Assembly (NCBI RefSeq): GCF_002531575.1
Contig: NZ_NWTI01000019.1
Location: 62,001 to 126,000, forward strand
Source: Bradyrhizobium sp. Y36
GTDB taxonomy: Bacteria > Pseudomonadota > Alphaproteobacteria > Rhizobiales > Xanthobacteraceae
Length of the DNA: 64,000 bases
Reading direction: 5' to 3'
The translations under genes and the position numbers were made by a program. The notes under the pieces were generated by a model. That model was not told the DNA's origin, made no database searches, and saw only the letters and a program-made list of their open reading frames with translations. Positions 50,273-60,235 of this stretch are shown one piece after another; position 1 is the stretch's first letter; each line of letters opens with the position of its first letter.

Positions 50273-52558
50273 TCAGTTCTTGCGCGGGGCGGATGCGTTC
50301 GCATTCTCTTCCGCATAGTTCTGCGGGAAGGCGAGCGCGCTCGTCGACGAGGGCTTGGCCGACTTGCCGTCGTTGTCAGCCGATTTGTTCGCGGTCTTGG
50401 CGGCGTCGTCGAGCAGCTTCTCGACGCGCACCAGGATGTCGGCGCCGCGCTTGGTCAGGACCGGCGGCGGACCCGGCTTGGTCTCCAGCACCTTCGGCGC
50501 CGCGTTGGCCTGCGCGTTGGTCATGTGCTGCGGCGGCAGCTTCTGACCCATGCCGACGCCGGGGATCTCGCGGACCTCGACGCCCTGATGCGCCGCGACC
50601 ATGATGTCGTGCCAGGTCTGCGCCGGCAGCGAGCCGCCGGTCATGCGGTTGGTCGGCGAATAGTCGTCGTTGCCGTACCACACCGCGCAGCTGAAATTGC
50701 CGGTGTAGCCGACGAACCAGGCGTCGCGATACGCATTGGTGGTGCCGGTCTTGCCCGCGGTCGGGATGCCGTCGAGGGCGGCGCGGCGCGCGGTGCCTTC
50801 GCTGACGACGTGGCTCATCATGCCCGCCATGTCGGCGGCGATGTTCGGCGGGATGGCCTGCTTCGGCTTCGGGCCGTCGCGGTCCCAGCGCCAGACGAGG
50901 TCGCCCGCGCCGGTGCGCACCTCGAGCACGGAGTGCGGCGTCACGGACTTGCCGCGGTTGGGGAAGGTCACGTAGGCCACGGCGTGCTCGAGCACGGTGA
51001 CCTCGTCCGAGCCGATCGGCATCGACGGCGTGTCGGGCAGCGGCGCCTTCAGGCCGAAGCGGCGCGCGACCTCGACGATCTTGGCGCGGCCGACCTTGGC
51101 CGGGTTCTGCGCCTTGGGCTCGTTCCTCTGGCCGATCGCGATCGACAGCTTGACGGGCACGACGTTGATCGAGCGCGTGATCGCCTGCGTCAGCGTCACC
51201 GAACCGGAATAGGAATGGCCATAGTTCTGCGGACACCAATTGCCGATGCAGACCGGGCCGTCGACCACGATCGAGTTCGGGGTGAAGCCGTTCAGCAGCG
51301 CGGTGGTGTAGACATAAGGCTTGAACGACGAACCCGGCTGGCGATAGGCGTCGGTGGCGCGGTTGAACTGGCTGGCGCCGTAGTCGCGTCCGCCGACCAT
51401 GGCGCGGATGCCGCCGTCGAGATCGGACACCACGGTCGCCGCCTGCGTTGCGTGATAATCGCGGCCGAACTGGCGCAGCTGGTTCTCCACCGCGTCTTCG
51501 GCCGCCTTCTGCACGTTGGTGTCGATGGCAAGCCGCACCACGAAGACGCGCTCGGTGTACGACTTCGGGAAGGTGTCGACCAGCTTGCGCATCTCGTCGA
51601 AGGCGTAGTCGAGATAGTAGTTCGGCGAGGCCTCGTCGCGGCGGTCGACGGCGAAGGCGGGGTTGCGGCGGGCGCCGAACACCTGGCCCTCGGTCATGAA
51701 GCCGGCATCGACGAGGTTGTCGAGCACGACGTTGGCGCGGGCGCGGGCGGCGGGCAGGTTGATGTGGGGGGCGTATTTGGTCGGCGCCTTGAACAGGCCG
51801 GCCAGCATCGCAGCTTCCGCCAGCGTCACGTCGCGCGCGGACTTGTTGAAGTAGAAATGCGCAGCTCCATCCACGCCGAAGGTGCCGCCGCCCATGTAAG
51901 CGCGGTCCAGGTACAGCTTGAGGATCTCGTTCTTGGTCAGGCGCCATTCCAGCCAGACCGCGAGGAAGGCCTCGTTGACCTTGCGCTCGATGGTGCGCTC
52001 GTTGCTCAGAAACAGGTTCTTGGCGAGCTGCTGGGTGATCGAGGAGCCGCCCTGGCGGACGCCGCCGGCCTGCGCGTTGGTGACGAGCGCGCGCGCGGTG
52101 CCGGCGATGTCGATGCCGAAATGCTCGTAGAAGCGGCGGTCTTCGGTCGCCAGCGTCGCCTTGATCAGGACATCAGGAAAATCTTCAAGCGGGATCGAGT
52201 CGTTGTGCTTGATGCCGCGGCTGCCGATCGGATTGCCGTAGCGATCGAGGAAGGTCACCGCGAGATCGGACTTCTTCAGCCAGTCCTCGTCCGCGGTCTC
52301 GCGGAAGGCGGGGATGGCGAGCGTCAGCATCACGACCAGGCCGCCGAGGCCGAGGGTTGCGGCTTCCGACAGCGGCTCGATGAACACCCAGCGCTTCCAG
52401 CGCCCGACATAGAACCGGTCCATGAAGGTCGAGTAGCGCTCGTAGAGCTCGCGGATGCCCTTGGCCGAGGAGAACAGCGAGGAGTCGATGCGCGCGTCGA
52501 GGTCCAGAAAGAAATTCCGGATGCGGCTCTTCCAGTTGGATGGTGTATTCTGGACCAC
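50273..52558 (-). CDS. Class A penicillin-binding protein (PBP1A type)
   Basis: A 761-residue bifunctional peptidoglycan synthase. One N-terminal transmembrane helix lies near residues 68-86. The GT51 glycosyltransferase domain (about 95-285) has ATEDRRFYEHFGID, QGGSSITQQLAKNLFLS and RKVNEAFLAVWLE. The transpeptidase domain has the SxxK motif PGSSFKPYVYTTAL, the SxN motif in TRSINVVPVK and the KTG motif GKTGTTNAYRDAW. The C-terminal 90 residues are low-complexity, Lys/Pro/Ala-rich. It polymerises and cross-links murein at the inner membrane. No motif is damaged. Confidence 0.95.
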   Translation of the reverse strand: MVQNTPSNWKSRIRNFFLDLDARIDSSLFSSAKGIRELYERYSTFMDRFYVGRWKRWVFIEPLSEAATLGLGGLVVMLTLAIPAFRETADEDWLKKSDLAVTFLDRYGNPIGSRGIKHNDSIPLEDFPDVLIKATLATEDRRFYEHFGIDIAGTARALVTNAQAGGVRQGGSSITQQLAKNLFLSNERTIERKVNEAFLAVWLEWRLTKNEILKLYLDRAYMGGGTFGVDGAAHFYFNKSARDVTLAEAAMLAGLFKAPTKYAPHINLPAARARANVVLDNLVDAGFMTEGQVFGARRNPAFAVDRRDEASPNYYLDYAFDEMRKLVDTFPKSYTERVFVVRLAIDTNVQKAAEDAVENQLRQFGRDYHATQAATVVSDLDGGIRAMVGGRDYGASQFNRATDAYRQPGSSFKPYVYTTALLNGFTPNSIVVDGPVCIGNWCPQNYGHSYSGSVTLTQAITRSINVVPVKLSIAIGQRNEPKAQNPAKVGRAKIVEVARRFGLKAPLPDTPSMPIGSDEVTVLEHAVAYVTFPNRGKSVTPHSVLEVRTGAGDLVWRWDRDGPKPKQAIPPNIAADMAGMMSHVVSEGTARRAALDGIPTAGKTGTTNAYRDAWFVGYTGNFSCAVWYGNDDYSPTNRMTGGSLPAQTWHDIMVAAHQGVEVREIPGVGMGQKLPPQHMTNAQANAAPKVLETKPGPPPVLTKRGADILVRVEKLLDDAAKTANKSADNDGKSAKPSSTSALAFPQNYAEENANASAPRKN

Positions 52559-52853
52559 CTAGAACCCTTGAGGCTCGCTTCGACAGCATTCAAGCACCCG
52601 GCCGGGGCGGCACCGAAACGTCTTGCGGGAATGTTGCGGCAAACCCAAGGCGCCCGGTTCGCATCCGAGGGGGGACTTCGTGTTCCTTCTAGCCGAGCGG
52701 GGTCCATAAACCAATGGTCACGCTCGCGATTTTGAACAACAGGCCTAATTGACCCCGGTTCATTACGGGCCTCGAAAAGCGCCTGCTTGCGGCATCCCGG
52801 CGCGACCGCCTAGATGGCGTCGCCGTCACTCTTTCGAACCCTTGTTGAGGCGC

Positions 52854-53369
52854 ATGACCGCAGCTCCCAAACGACCTTCCGCGCAGGAAGAATTCTTCTG
52901 GAAAACCAAGACGTTGGAAGAAATGTCGGCGGGCGAATGGGAAAGCCTGTGCGACGGCTGCGGGCGCTGCTGCCTGAACAAGCTCGAGGACGAGGATACC
53001 GGACAGATCTATTTCACCCATGTCGGCTGCAAATTGCTCGATGGGATGAGCTGTGCCTGCAAGGACTATCCGAATCGATCCGACAAGGTTCCGGATTGCG
53101 TCCGCCTGACGCCGGCCAATGTCCGCACCCTGAACTGGCTGCCGCCGAGCTGCGGCTACAAGCTCGTCGCGGAGGGGCGGGACCTCTATTGGTGGCATCC
53201 GCTGGTGTCGGGTGATCCCAACACCGTGCACGAAGCCGGCGTCTCCGTGCGCGGCCGGGTCGAGGGCAGCGAGGACGAGATCCCGGACGCTGAGCTCGAG
53301 GACCACATCGTGCAATGGCCGGCACAGCTGCCGAAACGGGCCCGCCTGAAGCGACGTCCGAAGGTCTGA
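52854..53369 (+). CDS. YcgN (UPF0260) cysteine-cluster protein
   Basis: A 171-residue YcgN-family protein. The N-terminal EEFFWKTKTLEEMSAGEWES is the usual start, followed by the Cys cluster CDGCGRCCLNKLEDEDTG and further Cys in GCKLLDGMSCACKDYPNR and SCGYKL. The cysteines could coordinate zinc or an iron-sulfur centre, but the family is uncharacterised. ATG 52854 with TTGAGG upstream matches the family N-terminus; the longer frame to 52749 has no support. It is divergent from the penicillin-binding protein gene. Confidence 0.93.
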   Translation: MTAAPKRPSAQEEFFWKTKTLEEMSAGEWESLCDGCGRCCLNKLEDEDTGQIYFTHVGCKLLDGMSCACKDYPNRSDKVPDCVRLTPANVRTLNWLPPSCGYKLVAEGRDLYWWHPLVSGDPNTVHEAGVSVRGRVEGSEDEIPDAELEDHIVQWPAQLPKRARLKRRPKV

Positions 53370-53531
53370 GCCGCCGTCAGGCCCTGGCGACGATCACGCG
53401 TTCGGGATGGCCCGGGGGCGGGATGCACCCATGCGCCGCGGTGCCTGCCCGGGACAAGCTTTGCTGTCTACATTGGGCTGCATAGAACGAATCCTTTGCG
53501 GCGTTGCGCCGCCACACGGCTTTCGATCGAG

Positions 53532-55115
53532 ATGAACAAGTTCGACCGGCAGAGCAATTCTGCCGACATCCAAACTTTGCCCGACGACATCGCCGAAGAG
53601 CTGTCCCGGCTTCCGAGCGAGGTCATCAGCGTCGATGATGCCCCGTCCATCACGCCGCCGGCGCCGCTGACCTCCGACGAGGTCCGCACCATCGTGATCA
53701 GCCTGATGCTGACGATGTTCCTGGCGGCGCTCGACCAGACCATCGTGGCGACCGCGCTGCCCACCATCGGGCGCCAGTTCCAGGACGTCTCCAATCTCTC
53801 CTGGGTCATCACCGCCTATCTGCTCGCCTCGACCGCGGTCGCGCCGGTGTTCGGCACCTTGAGCGACATCTACGGCCGCCGCGCCATGATCATCATCTCG
53901 CTCAGCCTGTTCGTCGCAGGCTCGGTGCTGTGCGCGATCGCGCCGAACATGCCGATGCTGATTTTGGCGCGCGGCCTCCAGGGCCTTGGCGGCGGCGGCA
54001 TCATGCCTGTCGTGCAGACCGTGATCTCCGACGTCGTCTCCCCGCGCGAGCGCGGCCAGTACCAGGCCTATTTTTCCAGCGTCTGGATGGTCGGCGGCAT
54101 CCTTGGCCCCGTCATCGGCGGCGTGTTCGCCGAGCATCTGCACTGGTCGATGATCTTCTGGATCAACCTGCCGCTCGCGGCCGCCGCCATCGTGATGCTG
54201 CTGCCGAAGATGAAGAAGATCCCGGTGTTCCACCGCAAGCGCAAGGTCGACTGGCTCGGCGGCGTGCTGCTGATGGCCTCCGCCGTCGTCTTCATGCTGG
54301 TGCTGACCTGGGGCGGCACGCGCTATCCCTGGCTGTCGCCGACCGTGCTGGCGATGGTGGGCGGTGCCGTCGCGCTCGCGGTCAGCTTCGTGTGGCATGC
54401 AAGGCGGGCCGACGAGCCGTTCCTGCCGTTGAAGCTGCTGACCGGATCCGTGGCGCCGTTCGCGCTGACCGCCGGCGGCTGCGGGCTCGGCGCGATCACC
54501 GGCCTCACCGTGCAGCTGCCGCTCTATTACGAGTCGGTCTACCATTTGAGCGCGAGCGAGGCCGGTCTTGCGCTGATCCCGCTCGCGGCGGTCTCGACCG
54601 TCGGCGCGGCCGTCGCCGGCCGCACCATGGCCCGGGCAAAACACTACAAGCGCGTCGCCATCATCGGCACGTCCTGGGCCGCGCTGTGCGGCCTCGGCCT
54701 CACGCTCACCACCTTGCCGCTCTGGGGACTGCTCATGCTGATGGCGGCGTTCGCGCTCGGGCTCGGCACCACGTTCCCGGTCTGCGTGGTCTCGCTGCAG
54801 AACTCGGTCGCGCGCCCGCAAGTGGGCACCATCACCGGCGCGATGAACTTCTTTCGCTCGCTGATGTCCTCGTTCACGGTCGCCGCCTTCGCCGCGATCC
54901 TGCTCATCGCTCTCGGCATCGACGTTCCGCTCGCCGGCGAGCACCACGCCGCAGGCAGCGTCGCCATTCCCGCCGACGACATGCGGCACGCCTTCCGCTA
55001 CGTGTTCGGCGCCGCCACCGCGCTGATGACCACGGCCGCGCTGTGCCTGATCGCGATGGAGGAGCGGCCGCTGGCCGGGCCGTCTGCCGCCCCGCAGGTG
55101 GAGATGGCGGAGTAG
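53532..55115 (+). CDS. MFS drug efflux transporter, DHA2 (14-TM) family
   Basis: A 527-residue MFS exporter of the 14-helix DHA2 type. A polar N-terminus of about 55 residues precedes helix one. Motif A is GTLSDIYGRRAMIIISLSLF, motif D1 is LDQTIVATALPTIGRQFQ (about residues 73-90), and motif C lies in SVWMVGGILGPVIGGVFAEH. DHA2 pumps export cationic and amphiphilic drugs by proton antiport. ATG 53532 begins MNKFDRQSNSADIQ and avoids an upstream basic extension. Its stop lies three bases from the convergent kinase gene. Confidence 0.94.
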   Translation: MNKFDRQSNSADIQTLPDDIAEELSRLPSEVISVDDAPSITPPAPLTSDEVRTIVISLMLTMFLAALDQTIVATALPTIGRQFQDVSNLSWVITAYLLASTAVAPVFGTLSDIYGRRAMIIISLSLFVAGSVLCAIAPNMPMLILARGLQGLGGGGIMPVVQTVISDVVSPRERGQYQAYFSSVWMVGGILGPVIGGVFAEHLHWSMIFWINLPLAAAAIVMLLPKMKKIPVFHRKRKVDWLGGVLLMASAVVFMLVLTWGGTRYPWLSPTVLAMVGGAVALAVSFVWHARRADEPFLPLKLLTGSVAPFALTAGGCGLGAITGLTVQLPLYYESVYHLSASEAGLALIPLAAVSTVGAAVAGRTMARAKHYKRVAIIGTSWAALCGLGLTLTTLPLWGLLMLMAAFALGLGTTFPVCVVSLQNSVARPQVGTITGAMNFFRSLMSSFTVAAFAAILLIALGIDVPLAGEHHAAGSVAIPADDMRHAFRYVFGAATALMTTAALCLIAMEERPLAGPSAAPQVEMAE

Positions 55116-55118
55116 GGC

Positions 55119-57599
55119 TCAGCCCGCACCATCCGGGAAGCTGCTCTTGCGCGGCAGCAGAATGGTGAATTCGGTGAACTCGCCCGGCCTGGTTACGACG
55201 TCGATCGTGCCGCCATGCTGCTTCACCACGATGTCGTGACTCATCGACAGTCCGAGCCCTGTGCCTTCGCCGGCCGGCTTGGTGGTGAAGAACGGATTGA
55301 ACATCTTCTCCTTCACCTCGTCCGGGATGCCCGTGCCGTTGTCGCGGATGCGGATCTCGACGTGATCGCCGCGGTCGCGGGTCGCGGCGGTCACGACCGG
55401 CGCGTAGCCGGCAGCCGCGTTGTCCGCCTTGCGCCTGGTAACGGCATAGAAGCCGTTTCCGATCAGGTTCAGCAGCACCCGCGTGATCTCCTGCGGAAAC
55501 AATTCGGCAGAGCCTGCCGCCGGATCGAAGTTGCGCTCGAGCGTCACGTCGAACTGCGGCGTCTCGGCCCGCGCGCCGTGATAGGCGAGGTTGAGGCTTT
55601 CCTCGACCACTGCGTTGACGTCGCTCAGCCGATGCTCGCCGCCGCCCTCGCGCGAATGCAACAGCATGTTCTTGACGATGGAATCGGCGCGCCGTCCGTG
55701 CTGCACGACCTTGTCGAGATTGTCCTTCAGAAGTCCCGTAAGCTCGTCGACCTCGCTGCGGATATCCTCCGCAAGGGCGGCGGGCGCGAGCACCTCGTTC
55801 AGCTCGTCGGTCAATTCGGCCGAGAGCGAGGCAAAATTGTTGACGAAGTTGAGCGGGTTCTTGATCTCGTGCGCGATGCCGGCGGTGAGCTGGCCGAGGG
55901 ACGCGAGCTTTTCGGTCTGGACCAGCCGGTCCTGTGCTGCGCGCAGATCGTCGAGCGATTTCGCAAGCTCCCGCGTGCGGTCCTGCACCTCGTTGAACAG
56001 GCGCGTGTTCTCGATCGCGATCACGGCCTGGTCGGCGAAGGTCTTGAGCAGGTTGATCGCCTTGTCCGGGAATTGGCCGGCTTGGGGTCGCGTCACCGCG
56101 ATGGTGCCGATCGCGATGCCGTCGCGGAGCATCGGCACCACCAGGATGCTGCGATAGCCTCGGGTGCGCGCCAGCTCCTTCATGGCCTCGGTCAGGTCAG
56201 GCTCGTTCTGCATGTCGCTGCGGAAGGCATGTTCTCCGCTTCGAGCGACCCGGCTGTGAATGCCCGGCGACGACAGCTGCGTGGGGAAGGAGCTGAGCAG
56301 ATCGGCATTGCCGGCTTCATTGTCGGTGGTGAAGGCGGCCAGATGCAGCATGCCGTCCTTGAGGCGGGTGACGGTGGACGAATGTCCGCCGATCAGCGTC
56401 TTGGCGCTGTCGGAAATGGCCTGGAACACCGGCGTGACGTCGGCGGGCGAGGCCGCGATCACCTTGAGGATGTCGGCGGTCGCGGTCTGGCGCTCCAGCG
56501 CCTCCCGCGTCGCATTGAACAGGCTGACGTTCTTGATCGCGATCACCGCCTGGTCGGCAAAAGTCTGCAGCAGCCGGACGTGATGGTCGGCGAAGGCGCC
56601 GGTCGCGCGGCGCGTCGCGATGATGAGGCCGATCGCCTCGCCCTCGCTCATCAGCGGCGCGAACAGCATGCTGCGATAGCCGCGGGCGCGCGCGATGTCG
56701 CGCGCGGCCGGTTCCAGCTCGGTGTCCGGCAATTGCGCCGCGGCACCCCTGGCCACGAGCGGATAGGGCGGAAAGCGCGCGAACGGGACCGGGAACGAGG
56801 CCTGCAGCACGCGATCGCCGGACGGATCGGTCGGCGTGAAGGCCGCAAGATGGGCCGCGCCGTCGACGTAGCGCAGCACCGCCGTGGAGAAGCCGCCGAT
56901 CAGCCGGTTGGCGTTGGCCGCGATGGCGTCGAACACCGGCTGCACGTCGGACGGCGAGGCCGCCATCACTTTCAGGATGTCGGCGGTCGCGGTCTGGCGT
57001 TCCAGCGTCTCTTTCGTCTCGTTGAACAGGCGCGCATTCTCGATCGCGATCACGGCCTGGTCGGCGAAGGTCTGCAGCAGCTGCACGAGATCGGCCGCGA
57101 ACGCGCCTGGCTCGGCGCGCGTGACGCTGATCATGCCGACCGGCGTGCCGCGGTTCATCAGCGGCATGAACAGCACGCTGCGGAAGCCGCGCAGCCGCGC
57201 CAGCTCGCGGTTCAGCTCGGGGACGTCAGCGGCCTCGCTGTCGGGAAACTGGATCGTCTCGCCCCCGCGCACCAGCGCAAAGGTCGGAAACTCCGAGATC
57301 TTGCGCGGGAACGACACCTTCAGCCCTTCGTCGGCCTCCGGGCTGGTCGGCGTGTAGGCGACGAGATGCAGCTCGTCGCCGATGAACTGGAGCACGGTGG
57401 CGGAGAAGCCGCCGAGCAGGCGCTTGGAGCTCGACGCGATCGCCGAGAACACCGGCCGGGCATCGGAGGGCGAGGCCGCGATGGTGCGCAGGATCTCGGC
57501 GCTGGCGCTTTGGCGGTCCCGCGCAATTGCGAGCTCGCTGCGCAGCCGCGCATTCTCGGCTGCGAGTTCGTCGGCGATCGTCTTCGGAGGGTTGGTCAT
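55119..57599 (-). CDS. Triple-GAF sensor histidine kinase
   Basis: An 826-residue cytosolic kinase. An N-terminal coiled coil (ADELAAENARLRSELAIARD) leads into three tandem GAF domains (about residues 45-195, 215-365, 385-535) separated by near-identical linkers of the type LERQTATADILKVMAASPSD. Then come a helical region and the HisKA domain with H-box GIAHEIKNPLNFVNNFASL (about 580). The HATPase shows the N box LLNLIGNGFYAV and the G boxes DNGTGIPDEVK and GTGLGLSMSHDI. No transmembrane helix is seen. GAF domains bind small ligands or haem. No partner response regulator is adjacent. Confidence 0.94.
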   Translation of the reverse strand: MTNPPKTIADELAAENARLRSELAIARDRQSASAEILRTIAASPSDARPVFSAIASSSKRLLGGFSATVLQFIGDELHLVAYTPTSPEADEGLKVSFPRKISEFPTFALVRGGETIQFPDSEAADVPELNRELARLRGFRSVLFMPLMNRGTPVGMISVTRAEPGAFAADLVQLLQTFADQAVIAIENARLFNETKETLERQTATADILKVMAASPSDVQPVFDAIAANANRLIGGFSTAVLRYVDGAAHLAAFTPTDPSGDRVLQASFPVPFARFPPYPLVARGAAAQLPDTELEPAARDIARARGYRSMLFAPLMSEGEAIGLIIATRRATGAFADHHVRLLQTFADQAVIAIKNVSLFNATREALERQTATADILKVIAASPADVTPVFQAISDSAKTLIGGHSSTVTRLKDGMLHLAAFTTDNEAGNADLLSSFPTQLSSPGIHSRVARSGEHAFRSDMQNEPDLTEAMKELARTRGYRSILVVPMLRDGIAIGTIAVTRPQAGQFPDKAINLLKTFADQAVIAIENTRLFNEVQDRTRELAKSLDDLRAAQDRLVQTEKLASLGQLTAGIAHEIKNPLNFVNNFASLSAELTDELNEVLAPAALAEDIRSEVDELTGLLKDNLDKVVQHGRRADSIVKNMLLHSREGGGEHRLSDVNAVVEESLNLAYHGARAETPQFDVTLERNFDPAAGSAELFPQEITRVLLNLIGNGFYAVTRRKADNAAAGYAPVVTAATRDRGDHVEIRIRDNGTGIPDEVKEKMFNPFFTTKPAGEGTGLGLSMSHDIVVKQHGGTIDVVTRPGEFTEFTILLPRKSSFPDGAG

Positions 57600-57694
57600 T
57601 CGCAATCCGGCTTGATGCCACGACAGGCGCAGCACCAGGCCGGATTATCACATCCCCTGCGGCCGGAGCCAGCGCCCGCGGCGTCCCGGCTGCC

Positions 57695-59329
57695 TCACGT
57701 TCCCGGCCGCGATACCTCGGTCTCCTTGCTGGTGATGAACTCCAGCAGCACCGGAATGCCTTCCCTTGTCTTCTGGATGCCGCGCCTGATCGCGGGGATG
57801 ATGTCTTCCGGCCTTTCCACCCGTTCGCCATAACCGCCGAAGGCGCGCGCCATCGCGGCGTAGTCGCCGGAGATGTCGGTGGAACGATATTTCTCGGTCG
57901 AGATCGGCATCACCTTCAATTCGATCGCCATCGAGAAATTGTTGAGCAGGATCGACATGATCGGAATCCGCTCGCGTACCGCGGTCTCGAAATCCATGCC
58001 GGTGAAACCGATCGCCGCATCGCCCCAGACGTTGATGCAGAGCTTGTCGGGCTTGGCGAGCTTGGCGCCCATCGCAAGGCCCAGGCCGTAGCCGAGCTGC
58101 GTGGTCTTGCCCCAGCCGAGATAGGTGAGGGGTTGCGTCGACTTCCAGAACGGCGAGAGCTGGTCGCGCGGGCTGCCGGCATCATGCGTGATGATGGTGT
58201 TGTCGATGTCGACCGTGTGCTGCAGATCCCACAGCACGCGATAGGGGCTCAAGGGCGCATCGTTGCTGGTGAGCTTCGGCATCCACTTCGCCAGCCATTC
58301 CTTGTGCGAGGCCGCGATCTCGGCCGCCACGGCGGAGGCATCGCGATCGGTAGTGACGGTCTTGCCGATCTCCTCCAGCAGCGCGTCGAGCACGAGGCCG
58401 GCATCGCCGACCAGACCAATTTTCGCCTCCACGTCCTTGTTGAGGTGGTTGGGATCGAGCGTGGAGTGGATGATGGTCTTGCCCTTCGGCATGGCGATGC
58501 CGAAGTTCGTTTCCGTAAACGAGCAGCCGATGCCGAAGATGACGTCGGCTTCGGCCAGGAATTTCGGCACCGCGCGCGGCACCGCAAGGCCGCCGGAGCC
58601 GAGCGAGAGCGGATGGGTTTCCGGAAACGCGGATTTGCCCCCTAAGCTGGTGGTGATGGGGATCGCCAGCCGCTCGGCGAGCCGCTTCAGTTGCGGCCAG
58701 GCCTGCGCGTAATGCACGCCCTGGCCGGCATAGATCACCGGCCGCTTGGCGTTGACGAGCAGATCGGCCGCTTGCTTCACGTGAACAGGGTCGGCGCCGT
58801 AGCGCGTGCGCAGCACCGGCGTGTAGTTGAGCGGCTCCGGCACTTCCTCGTTCCACATGTCGGAAGGAATTTCCACGATGACCGGCCCGCCGCGGCCGTT
58901 CTTCAGCTTGGTGAAGGCGCGGCGGAAGATGTTGGCGACCTCAGTGGCGAGAATGATGGGCTCGGACGATTTCGCAAACGGCTTCATCGCCTCGCTGGAA
59001 TTGAAGTTCGGCTCGATATGCGCAAGCCTCCGCTGATAGCCCATCGGCAGCACCAGCACGGGCACGGATTCGCCGAAGCACTGCGCGACGCCGCCCATCG
59101 CGTTCTCCGCGCCGGGCCCATGCTGCATGCAGAACGCGCCGATCGAGCGTCCCGACGTCACCCGCGAGATCGCATCCGCCATGTGGATGCCGACGCGCTC
59201 CTGCCGCACCATCACGGGGCGGATCTCGGCCTTGGCGGCGTGCTCGATCAGATGGTTGACGGGATAGCCGCAGAGGATCTCGATCCCCTCGCGCCGCATG
59301 ATTTCCGCAATGGCGGTGCCGAGCTTCAT
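57695..59329 (-). CDS. Thiamine-diphosphate-dependent enzyme (acetolactate-synthase-like)
   Basis: A 544-residue ThDP enzyme of the acetolactate synthase/benzoylformate decarboxylase superfamily. Conserved features are the N-terminal pyrimidine-binding Glu in RQERVGIHMADAISRVT, HGPGAENAMGGVAQCFG, the central Rossmann-like domain, and the ThDP/magnesium motif WGDAAIGFTGMDFETAVRE ending in LLNN. The sequence lacks the usual features of catalytic AHAS (an FAD-binding segment is not obvious), so the substrate is open. ATG 59329 has GGAGAGAG upstream. The gene is monocistronic; a VOC gene is divergent 218 bases away. Confidence 0.92.
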   Translation of the reverse strand: MKLGTAIAEIMRREGIEILCGYPVNHLIEHAAKAEIRPVMVRQERVGIHMADAISRVTSGRSIGAFCMQHGPGAENAMGGVAQCFGESVPVLVLPMGYQRRLAHIEPNFNSSEAMKPFAKSSEPIILATEVANIFRRAFTKLKNGRGGPVIVEIPSDMWNEEVPEPLNYTPVLRTRYGADPVHVKQAADLLVNAKRPVIYAGQGVHYAQAWPQLKRLAERLAIPITTSLGGKSAFPETHPLSLGSGGLAVPRAVPKFLAEADVIFGIGCSFTETNFGIAMPKGKTIIHSTLDPNHLNKDVEAKIGLVGDAGLVLDALLEEIGKTVTTDRDASAVAAEIAASHKEWLAKWMPKLTSNDAPLSPYRVLWDLQHTVDIDNTIITHDAGSPRDQLSPFWKSTQPLTYLGWGKTTQLGYGLGLAMGAKLAKPDKLCINVWGDAAIGFTGMDFETAVRERIPIMSILLNNFSMAIELKVMPISTEKYRSTDISGDYAAMARAFGGYGERVERPEDIIPAIRRGIQKTREGIPVLLEFITSKETEVSRPGT

Positions 59330-59547
59330 GGCGTCTCTCTCCACTCTCAGGGCGTGGCCGGTTGATCCGGCTCGCTCGAGAGAGGATCAGGAATCGACCG
59401 GACCGTAAAGCGAGGCGCGGCGCGGATGCGTCGGGTCTGCCATGCAGGAGGGCGTCCTCAAGATCGCGCCGTCCCCCGGCCGTAGGCAATGACGTTGCAT
59501 GCCGGGGAGGATGACCGCATGATGAAGCAACGTTCGCGGAATCCCGG

Positions 59548-60186
59548 ATGCTGAAGCTCGATCATATCACGGTCATCGCTCCGAGCCTCGCCGAAGGCGT
59601 CCGCCACGTCCGAGACTGTCTCGATCTCGATGTCCCGTTCGGGCAGCGCCATGCCTATATGGGCACCCACAATCATCTGCTTCAGCTCGGCGGCACCGTC
59701 TATCTCGAAATCGTGGCGCTCGATCCGGAGGCCGCAGCGCCGGGCCGTCCACGCTGGTTCGGCCTCGACGACCAGCACAAGATCAGGTCCGACTGGGACG
59801 AGGGCCGCCGCCTGCGGGGCTGGGTCGCGCGAACCGACTTGATCGACGCGATCATCGCCCGCCACGGCGATCTCTTCGGCGCGAAGGTTCCGCTTCCCAC
59901 GACCGATCCGTCGTTCGACTTCGCCATTCCCAGCGACGGGTCGCTCCCGCTCGACGGCGCCGCTCCCTCGATCATCGACCGGCGTGGCAAGCCCCGCTCG
60001 ATGGCTGCGATCGCCGACCTCGGCGCGCGGCTGCAATCCGTCACGCTCGAGCATCCGGAACCCGCTGCGCTGGAGCCGCTGTATCGTGCGTTGGCGATCG
60101 ATCGGCCGCCCGACATCGTGCAGGGGACGAGGTTGCGCTATCGCGCCCGGATCGAAACACCGAGCGGAGCAAGAGAGCTCACCTGA
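59548..60186 (+). CDS. VOC family protein, glyoxalase-like domain
   Basis: A 212-residue protein with a glyoxalase-like domain (PF13468-type): KLDHITVIAPSLAEGVRHVR at the start, then HAYMGTHNHLLQLGGTVYLE with its metal-binding His/Glu pattern. The C-terminal part (LGARLQSVTLEHPEPAALEP) repeats a weaker second module. Substrate is unknown; the family includes isomerases and dioxygenases acting on vicinal oxygen chelates. It lies divergent from the ThDP enzyme gene and ends before the RTX gene. Confidence 0.88.
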   Translation: MLKLDHITVIAPSLAEGVRHVRDCLDLDVPFGQRHAYMGTHNHLLQLGGTVYLEIVALDPEAAAPGRPRWFGLDDQHKIRSDWDEGRRLRGWVARTDLIDAIIARHGDLFGAKVPLPTTDPSFDFAIPSDGSLPLDGAAPSIIDRRGKPRSMAAIADLGARLQSVTLEHPEPAALEPLYRALAIDRPPDIVQGTRLRYRARIETPSGARELT

Positions 60187-60235
60187 GCGCCGCCGGCCGC
60201 CGGCGGCGCCCTGCGCATTTTTCGCCTTCGAACGC

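Noticed and set aside
49922..52735. A 937-codon plus-strand open frame opposite the PBP gene
   Set aside because: It is an antisense shadow of the class A PBP gene; that gene has all expected catalytic motifs.
55215..57833. An 872-codon plus-strand open frame opposite the histidine kinase
   Set aside because: It is an antisense shadow of the triple-GAF kinase; high G+C leaves long spurious frames.
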